A stretch of DNA of 10,619 bases from Desulfatitalea sp. Lineage in GTDB: Bacteria > Desulfobacterota > Desulfobacteria > Desulfobacterales > Desulfosarcinaceae. The first letter of the stretch is position 1. Every line of letters begins with the position of its first letter. Location: the NCBI GenBank assembly GCA_018224505.1, contig JAGTVD010000002.1:1-10619 (forward strand). The letters are read 5' to 3'. This document shows, one piece after another, positions 6,034 through 10,619 of the stretch. The translations under genes and the position numbers were made by a program. Below the pieces are notes generated by a model. The model was not told where the DNA came from, did not search any database, and worked only from the letters and a program-made list of their open reading frames with translations.

Positions 6034-7470
6034 ATGAGATACGCAAACAAACTCATCATCACCATCGCCCTGGCAACCCTCCTCGCATGGACCGGCGCCG
6101 GCACCTCCAGCACCGCAACGGAAATCGGCACCATCCGGGTGGCGGACCTCAATGTGCGTTCGGGGCCGGGCCGCGAATACCGCGTGGTGCTGCGCCTGCC
6201 CAGGGATACCCGGGTACAGGTGCTGGGGCGGGATAGCGGTTGGCTCAAGATCGACCATCGCGGCCGCACCGGGTATATTTTGCACGATGACCGTTACGTG
6301 CGCCTGACCACCATTGCACCGACCGCCCCGACGACCGTCCCCGCCGGCCCGAGCCCGGAGGAGCTCAAGGCTTTGCAGGCAAAGGCCGATACTCTCCAGG
6401 AGAAGCTGCGGGCGTCGGAGGCCCAGATCGGGTCCATGTCCGAACGGGAAACAACACTGGTCAACGAAGTCGATACCGCTGAAAAGGCCCTGAACAGCGC
6501 GCGCCGACAGGTGCTGACCACCCGTTCCGCCCTGACGGAGCTGGAACAAAAGTTGGCAACAGCCCAGGAAGAACGCACCTTCCTGGAACAAGCGATTCGC
6601 AGCGGCGAAGCTTACGCCGCCGAACGTTTGGTGGCACTTTATAAATTGCACCAGGTGGGTCGGATGCACCTCCTGGCGGCGGCTGAATCATTTTTCGATT
6701 TCATCCATCGCAAAACGGCCTTGGAGCGCATATTGGACCAGGATGAATCCCTGCTGCGACAATTGCGCAATGACCAGGCCCGTTTGGAGGCGGTCGTGGA
6801 GCAGATCCAGACCGCCAAGGCGGAACAGAGCACATTGAACGAGGCCCTCAGCCAGCGCATTGCCCGACTCGGCGCGGAGCAGGAGAACCGTACCGCCCTT
6901 TTGACCAAAATCCGGGGCGCCAAAGCGTTGGAGCAGGCCGCGCAACAAGCGCTGCACCTGGCGGCAAAGGAACTGGAAAGCGCGCTGCAAACCCTGGGGC
7001 CCGGTTCGCCGCCGCCGGATCGGCCCGCAGCGCCTACGACGGTGCAACCGACGCCTGGCGGTTCCTTCGCGCGATCCAAGGGCTTGCTCAATTGGCCGGT
7101 AAAAGGTAAGATCATTACATTTTTCGGACCCTACCGCGATGCGGCCGCCGACCTGGTCAATTTCCAAAGCGGTATTAACATCCAAGCTGAACGGGGAGAG
7201 CCGATCCGCGCCGTGGCCGACGGGTACACCATCTATTCGAGTTGGTTCAAGGGGTTCGGCAACATGGTGATCATCGACCATGGTGACCACTACTACACCG
7301 TTTACGCTCATATGGAAGAGGTGTTCAAGGTCAAGGGGGATCGTGTGGAAACCGGGGAGGTGATTGCCACTGTTGGCGACTCCGGTTCACTCATGGGCCC
7401 GGCGCTCCACTTTCAGGTGCGCCACCACGGTAAACCTGTTGATCCGTTGGAATGGATGAACAAAGGATAA
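6034..7470 (+). CDS. envC: EnvC-like murein hydrolase activator (SH3b, coiled coil, degenerate LytM/M23)
   Basis: A 478-residue periplasmic protein. In order: signal peptide (about 1-28); bacterial SH3 domain (about 31-91: VADLNVRSGPGREYRVV and GWLKIDHRGRTGYI); long coiled coil (about 107-320), including YKLHQVGRMHLL and an ESFFDFIHRKTALERIL stretch typical of EnvC-type proteins; a Pro/Gly-rich linker (322-345); and a C-terminal LytM/M23 domain (about 352-475). In an active M23 enzyme the zinc ligands are H and D of HxGxD and the second H of HxH, with a further catalytic H. Here they read Q378, N382 and H459, while the first H of HxH is A457; H426 of YAHM is kept. It is therefore probably not a peptidase but, like E. 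coli EnvC, an amidase activator controlled by FtsEX. The SH3b domain is an addition relative to E. coli EnvC and may bind the cell wall. No amidase gene is in the window. Confidence 0.88.
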   Translation: MRYANKLIITIALATLLAWTGAGTSSTATEIGTIRVADLNVRSGPGREYRVVLRLPRDTRVQVLGRDSGWLKIDHRGRTGYILHDDRYVRLTTIAPTAPTTVPAGPSPEELKALQAKADTLQEKLRASEAQIGSMSERETTLVNEVDTAEKALNSARRQVLTTRSALTELEQKLATAQEERTFLEQAIRSGEAYAAERLVALYKLHQVGRMHLLAAAESFFDFIHRKTALERILDQDESLLRQLRNDQARLEAVVEQIQTAKAEQSTLNEALSQRIARLGAEQENRTALLTKIRGAKALEQAAQQALHLAAKELESALQTLGPGSPPPDRPAAPTTVQPTPGGSFARSKGLLNWPVKGKIITFFGPYRDAAADLVNFQSGINIQAERGEPIRAVADGYTIYSSWFKGFGNMVIIDHGDHYYTVYAHMEEVFKVKGDRVETGEVIATVGDSGSLMGPALHFQVRHHGKPVDPLEWMNKG

Positions 7471-7488
7471 TCCCAAGGAGATCGTTAC

Positions 7489-8829
7489 ATGTTTCGCTCC
7501 CGCAATGCATCCCGCTGGGCACTGGCCGTCATCCTCGCCATGGCCATTGCGTTGTTCGGACCTGGCGCCTACCATAACCTGGCGGCCGACAAGGAAGATA
7601 CCTACAAGAGCCTCAAGCTGTTCTCGGATGTCATCGATATTGTGCAGAAAAATTATGTCGATGAGGTTACGTCCGACCAATTGATCGAACATGCCATCCA
7701 AGGCATGGTCAGCGGTCTCGACCCCCACTCCGCCCTGCTCACCCCGGATGCCCTCAGGGAGCTGCAGATCGACACCCAGGGCGAATTTACCGGTATCGGC
7801 ATCCATGTGACCATGCGCAACAACCTGGTGACGGTCATTTCACCCATCGTGGGCACACCGGCCCACACCGCCGGCATCCAGGCAGGCGACCTGATCGTGA
7901 AGGTGGACGACACCCCCGTGGACAACCTGACCGAGGCCGTCAAGCGCATGCGCGGCCCCAAAGGAACCAAGGTGGTGATCACCATTCTGAGAGAAGGCGA
8001 ACCCAAGCCCATCGATTTCGCCCTGATCCGGGATGTGATTCCCATCTACAGTGTAAAATCCACCACAATCAGTCCAGGTTACGGCTATGTGTGGGTCACC
8101 CATTTTCGCGAAAACACCTACGATGACCTGGTCACGGCCCTGAACCAGATGGAAAGTGCCGAACCGCCCCTCAAAGGCTTGATTCTCGATATGCGGGACA
8201 ACCCCGGCGGCGTGCTCGACCAGGCGATCCGCATCTCGGACCTGTTCCTTGACGAGGGCATCATCATGACCAGCAAAGGCCGGTTGGAGCGGCACACCAA
8301 GGTGTATCGCGCCACACGCAGCGGCACGCCCCGCACCTACCCCATGGTGGTGCTGATCAACGGCGGCAGCGCCAGCGCATCGGAGATCGTGGCCGGTGCC
8401 TTGCAGGACGAAAAGCGCGCCCTGATCATCGGCACCACCTCCTTCGGCAAGGGTTCGGTGCAGGCCATCGAAAGCCTCAGGGATGGTTACGGCCTGAAAC
8501 TGACCATCGCCCGCTACTACACCCCCAGCGGCCGTTCCATCCAGGCCAAGGGTGTGGAACCGGACATCGTGGTACCCCGCGAAGCCCTTCCGGACACGGC
8601 GGCGAAAAACGAACGTTCCCTGAAAGAACGAAACCTGGCCAATCATCTGGACAATGGTGCATCGGATGCCCCTGAGGACACCGACACCCCCCCATCGGAG
8701 GAGGCCGACCCGATCCCATCGCGCCTGGGCCCCTTGACGGTGGACCAGCTGATGAAGGACAATCAGGTCCGGCGGGCCCTGGACATTCTGGTCAGCTACG
8801 ACATCTTCAAGAAGCTGGGCAATGACTAA
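7489..8829 (+). CDS. ctpA: S41 family carboxy-terminal processing protease (CtpA-like)
   Basis: A 446-residue PDZ serine protease of the periplasm that degrades or trims proteins from their C-termini. AAGGAG (7475-7480) precedes ATG 7489. An N-terminal signal or anchor helix covers about 9-27, followed by a conserved N-terminal helical part with NYVDEV (55-60) and GLDPHSALLTP (76-86), a PDZ domain (about 98-170, GIGI and AGIQAGDLIVKVDD), and the S41 core: LDMRDNPGGVLDQAI (233-247), NGGSASASEIVAGALQD (291-307) and GTTSFGKGSVQ (315-325). Aligning to E. coli Prc gives S296 and K321 as the Ser-Lys catalytic dyad, with D307 also conserved. An acidic, probably disordered stretch (about 365-412) precedes the short C-terminal helix. 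The position behind envC suggests targets among cell-wall hydrolases, as known for Prc and CtpA elsewhere, but that is inference. Confidence 0.94.
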   Translation: MFRSRNASRWALAVILAMAIALFGPGAYHNLAADKEDTYKSLKLFSDVIDIVQKNYVDEVTSDQLIEHAIQGMVSGLDPHSALLTPDALRELQIDTQGEFTGIGIHVTMRNNLVTVISPIVGTPAHTAGIQAGDLIVKVDDTPVDNLTEAVKRMRGPKGTKVVITILREGEPKPIDFALIRDVIPIYSVKSTTISPGYGYVWVTHFRENTYDDLVTALNQMESAEPPLKGLILDMRDNPGGVLDQAIRISDLFLDEGIIMTSKGRLERHTKVYRATRSGTPRTYPMVVLINGGSASASEIVAGALQDEKRALIIGTTSFGKGSVQAIESLRDGYGLKLTIARYYTPSGRSIQAKGVEPDIVVPREALPDTAAKNERSLKERNLANHLDNGASDAPEDTDTPPSEEADPIPSRLGPLTVDQLMKDNQVRRALDILVSYDIFKKLGND

Positions 8830-9856
8830 ACCGCGGGGCAAAACCAAACCACGGAAAAAACGGTCACCCCGAAAACCGACGCTCACCCCGCAGCTGCTCA
8901 AGACTGCCGCCGGCCTCGCCGTGCTGATAGTGATCGTGGTTGCCGCAGGGGTGTTGGTCCACCATGCCATGCGCAGCCCATCGCCCCCCACCAAAGCGGC
9001 CGTGCGACCGGAGGTCCGCATGCCGGTGCCGGCAGCACCCGTCCGGCCTCCCGAAAGACCGGTCTACGAGGTGTTTCCCAAAACCGCACCGCCGGCTGAA
9101 CCGCCGGCCCGACTGCCCCTGGTGCCGCGGGTGCGCCCGCCCCTGGTGGCCATCATCGTGGATGACATCGGTTACGACCGCCGCATGGCCGAGCGCTTTC
9201 TGGCCCTGGATATTCCCCTGACTTTCTCCATGCTGCCCTATGCGCCGTTCAACCGAAACATACTGGCCGCCGCCCGGGCCAAAGGCATCGAAATAATGCT
9301 CCACCTGCCCATGGAGCCCATTGAGTACCCCGACGTCAAACCCGGACCCGGCGCCCTGCTGCACAGCATGACACCGGACGAACTGATCGCCCAACTGGAA
9401 ACCAACCTTGACCAATTCCACACCATTGCCGGTGTCAACAACCACATGGGCTCCCGGCTCTCCACCTCCCCCGAGCACATGCGCCAGATCTTTTCCATTC
9501 TAAAAAAACGGGACCTGTTTTACATCGACAGCCGCACCACCGCCCAAACCGTGGCGCACCCCTCGGCCCGGCTGCTGCAACTGCCTTTCGCCGAACGGGA
9601 CATTTTCATCGACCACCTGGATGACCCGATCTTCATCCGTTCCCAAATAGAGCGTTTGATCCGCCGCGCAGAACAGCAGGGCCATGCGATCGGCATCGCC
9701 CACCCCCACGAAAACACCTACCAGATCCTTAAAACCTTCCTGCCCGAACTCAAGGAAAAGGTGACCCTGGTCTCCGCTTCCACCGTAGTGACCCATGTGG
9801 TGGCCATGGAGGCGGCCAGTAAAACCATGGCCCTTCCGCAAAAGGGTATACCTTAG
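8822..9856 (+). CDS. Divergent polysaccharide deacetylase family protein (YibQ/DUF610-like)
   Basis: A 344-residue protein beginning with a very basic N-terminus (K/R-rich to residue 18), one membrane segment (about 28-48) and a proline-rich linker (about 52-108), so the catalytic-type domain would sit in the periplasm. The domain (about 107-335) shows the divergent polysaccharide deacetylase motifs: VAIIVDDIGYD (109-119) with D114/D115, FSMLPYA (135-141), MLHLPMEP (159-166), NNHMGSRL (206-213), YIDSRTT (234-240) and GIAHPHENT (291-299). The relatives include E. coli YibQ, encoded beside envC; no activity is established for it to my knowledge. The ATG overlaps the end of ctpA by 8 nt (ATGACTAA), indicating translational coupling. 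Last gene of the ftsE operon. No clear terminator follows. Family assignment is firm, function open. Confidence 0.87.
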   Translation: MTKPRGKTKPRKKRSPRKPTLTPQLLKTAAGLAVLIVIVVAAGVLVHHAMRSPSPPTKAAVRPEVRMPVPAAPVRPPERPVYEVFPKTAPPAEPPARLPLVPRVRPPLVAIIVDDIGYDRRMAERFLALDIPLTFSMLPYAPFNRNILAAARAKGIEIMLHLPMEPIEYPDVKPGPGALLHSMTPDELIAQLETNLDQFHTIAGVNNHMGSRLSTSPEHMRQIFSILKKRDLFYIDSRTTAQTVAHPSARLLQLPFAERDIFIDHLDDPIFIRSQIERLIRRAEQQGHAIGIAHPHENTYQILKTFLPELKEKVTLVSASTVVTHVVAMEAASKTMALPQKGIP

Positions 9857-9977
9857 GGTTCGCGCCAGGCAATCCACTGTATGTGCTCTTGATATGGACA
9901 CGCAGTCTGCAGATAGTAAGCCGGTAGTCCAGGCCGTCCGGGAGGTGCCCAAGGTAACCGTATTTGGAATTCAGGAT

Positions 9978-9995
9978 GCGGGAGGCCGCTCCCAC
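9978..9995 (-). repeat. REP-like palindrome
   Basis: On the minus strand this reads GTGGGAGCGGCCTCCCGC: a 5-bp GGGAG/CTCCC stem around a 4-nt loop, preceded by GTG. It resembles repetitive extragenic palindromes of the GTGGGAGCGGC type that are scattered in many proteobacterial intergenic regions. Only one copy is in the window, so repetitiveness is untested. No T tract follows on either strand, making an intrinsic terminator unlikely. Confidence 0.3.
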
Positions 9996-10048
9996 AATCA
10001 GAGGCACGCCCCTGTCATGATCCAAATGCGGTCGTCCTGCGAAGGTCC

Positions 10049-10076
10049 TTGACAAACGCAAAAAACGGTTAATTAT
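10049..10076 (+). promoter_or_regulatory. htpG: Probable sigma-70 type promoter of htpG
   Basis: A perfect -35 TTGACA (10049-10054) is followed after 16 nt by AATTAT (10071-10076, four of six matches to TATAAT) in an AT-rich patch. Transcription would start near 10083, leaving a leader of about 150 nt. An imperfect inverted repeat, GTTA at 10068-10071 against TAAC at 10087-10090 with inner TT/AA pairs, spans the -10 and start site and may be an operator. Confidence 0.5.
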
Positions 10077-10125
10077 TCCCACGAAATAACTGTGAAAAGC
10101 CAACTTATCAGTCACCCGTGGCAGC

Positions 10126-10224
10126 CCTTGTTGAACCCCTTCAAGGTTGATTCATCCAACGGGTTGCCGCTTTGGCAACATCCGACGGCCATTGATGATT
10201 GAAAGGCTACGGAAAACCATCAAT
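10126..10224 (+). promoter_or_regulatory. htpG: Hairpin-rich htpG leader
   Basis: Three short inverted repeats lie in a row: TTGAA/TTCAA around CCCC (10131-10144), GTTGCC/GGCAAC around a 5-nt loop (10163-10179), and ATTGATG/CATCAAT around a 20-nt loop (10191-10197 with 10218-10224). The last ends exactly where the AAAGGAG ribosome-binding site (10225-10231) begins. Such a leader could modulate translation of a heat-shock gene by temperature, but stems this short are common by chance, and the ribosome-binding site itself is not paired in the simplest fold. Confidence 0.3.
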
Positions 10225-10236
10225 AAAGGAGTATCC

Positions 10237-10619
10237 ATGGAAGGCACAAAACAGACCCACGCGTTCAAAACCGAAGTCCGCCAAGTTCTCAATCTGATCA
10301 TCAACTCCCTCTACTCCAACCAGGAAATCTTCTTGCGGGAGCTGATCTCCAATGCTTCGGACGCCATCGACAAGCTGCGCTTCAAAGCCCAAACCGAACC
10401 GGGAATCCTGGGCGACGACAGCGCTTATAAAATCAAAATCCGTCCCGACGGCATTGCCCAGATCCTGGAAATCAGCGACAACGGCATCGGCATGACCGAA
10501 GAAGAGGTGATGGAAAATATCGGCACCATCGCTAAGAGCGGAACCTCCGGCTTTCTGGAGATGCTCAAGCAGGCCCAGAACAACGACCTGCTCACCCCGG
10601 AGCTCATTGGCCAATTCGG
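10237..10619 (+). CDS. htpG: Molecular chaperone HtpG (Hsp90), N-terminal part
   Basis: The first 127 residues of bacterial Hsp90, cut by the window edge (the full protein is normally about 620-650 residues). The N-terminal GHKL ATPase domain is clear: FKTEVRQVLNLIINSLYSN (10-28), then EIFLRELISNASDAIDKLRF (30-49) with catalytic E35 and Mg/ATP-binding N39, then EISDNGIGMTEEE (78-90) with D81 contacting adenine, and NIGTIAKSGTSGF (94-106), start of the ATP lid. A strong ribosome-binding site AAAGGAG (10225-10231) lies 5 nt before ATG 10237. HtpG is a cytoplasmic ATP-dependent folding chaperone of the stress response. It has its own promoter and is probably not part of the ftsE operon. Confidence 0.96.
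   Translation, partial: MEGTKQTHAFKTEVRQVLNLIINSLYSNQEIFLRELISNASDAIDKLRFKAQTEPGILGDDSAYKIKIRPDGIAQILEISDNGIGMTEEEVMENIGTIAKSGTSGFLEMLKQAQNNDLLTPELIGQF

Larger units (their letters stand above)
9857..10236. other. 380-bp intergenic region between the ftsE operon and htpG
   Basis: No convincing gene is seen. The left part (9857-10048) carries a REP-like palindrome (9978-9995) but no T-rich terminator for the operon. A 52-codon rightward frame (9895-10053) has no ribosome-binding site or recognisable similarity. The right part holds a promoter (10049-10076) and a roughly 150-nt htpG leader with several short hairpins. No CIRCE inverted repeat (TTAGCACTC/GAGTGCTAA) and no clear sigma-32 heat-shock promoter are visible. 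Confidence 0.6.

Noticed and set aside
7090..7460. Active M23 endopeptidase
   Set aside because: Two canonical zinc ligands and one further conserved histidine are replaced (Q378, N382, A457), as in non-catalytic EnvC-type activators.
7840..9021. Long leftward open frame (393 codons) opposite ctpA and the start of the deacetylase-like gene
   Set aside because: It mirrors two well-supported genes, has no recognisable domain and a composition typical of antisense frames in GC-rich DNA.
9978..9995. Intrinsic terminator for the ftsE operon
   Set aside because: The GGGAG/CTCCC hairpin is not followed by a T tract on the operon strand.
9895..10053. 52-codon rightward frame between the deacetylase-like gene and htpG
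   Set aside because: No ribosome-binding site, no similarity recognised, and the frame runs into the htpG promoter.
9750..10115. Leftward 121-codon frame over the end of the deacetylase-like gene
   Set aside because: Its last third is antisense to a real gene and the rest shows no domain or start signal.
10049..10236. CIRCE element or sigma-32 promoter for htpG
   Set aside because: Neither TTAGCACTC/GAGTGCTAA nor a CTTGAA with properly spaced CCCCAT is present; the CCCC between TTGAA and TTCAA is too close to serve.

Overview
The window is a GC-rich bacterial chromosomal segment of densely packed housekeeping genes. Gene content and order, Gram-negative envelope functions, and the style of the radical SAM and orotate phosphoribosyltransferase proteins suggest a deltaproteobacterium (Desulfobacterota, perhaps a Desulfosarcina/Desulfobacteraceae-type sulfate reducer). 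That placement is inferred from protein style and gene order; no rRNA or other phylogenetic marker is present. I see no tRNA, rRNA, transposase, phage gene or CRISPR array.

Layout. At the left edge, leftward, lies the N-terminal half of a multi-membrane-span protein (1-452) that runs off the window. Divergent from it are a radical SAM protein (646-1707) and an EamA/DMT-type transporter (1767-2633). Converging on the transporter, and overlapping it by 50 nt, is a leftward gene for a secreted YcbK/MepK-like M15 murein peptidase with an extra C-terminal domain (2584-3558). Upstream of that in the same direction is pyrE, orotate phosphoribosyltransferase (3693-4253). A 197-bp divergent region with two perfect inverted repeats separates pyrE from a tight rightward operon: ftsE, ftsX, an envC-like LytM activator, a ctpA-type S41 protease, and a YibQ-like divergent polysaccharide deacetylase (4451-9856). 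Gaps between these genes are 16, 4 and 18 nt, followed by an 8-nt overlap. A 380-bp intergenic region with a good sigma-70-type promoter and several small hairpins leads into htpG (10237-edge).

How the genes fit together. FtsE (ATPase) and FtsX (membrane subunit) are known to form an ABC-type machine at the division septum that pulls on EnvC in the periplasm; EnvC in turn activates cell-wall amidases. The EnvC-like protein here has a signal peptide, an SH3b domain, a long coiled coil, and a LytM domain lacking most zinc ligands, which fits an activator rather than an enzyme. CtpA-type proteases degrade envelope proteins, including murein hydrolases in other bacteria, and YibQ-like deacetylases are encoded next to envC in enterobacteria. 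With the nearby MepK-like peptidase, much of the window concerns remodelling of the peptidoglycan sacculus.

The least explained part is the pyrE/ftsE divergent region (4254-4450). On the pyrE strand it holds a plausible promoter with a palindrome spanning its -10, then a long hairpin with a T-rich tail ahead of pyrE, resembling an attenuator. It could also be a dispersed structured repeat. I saw no convincing wholly new system; most genes belong to known families.
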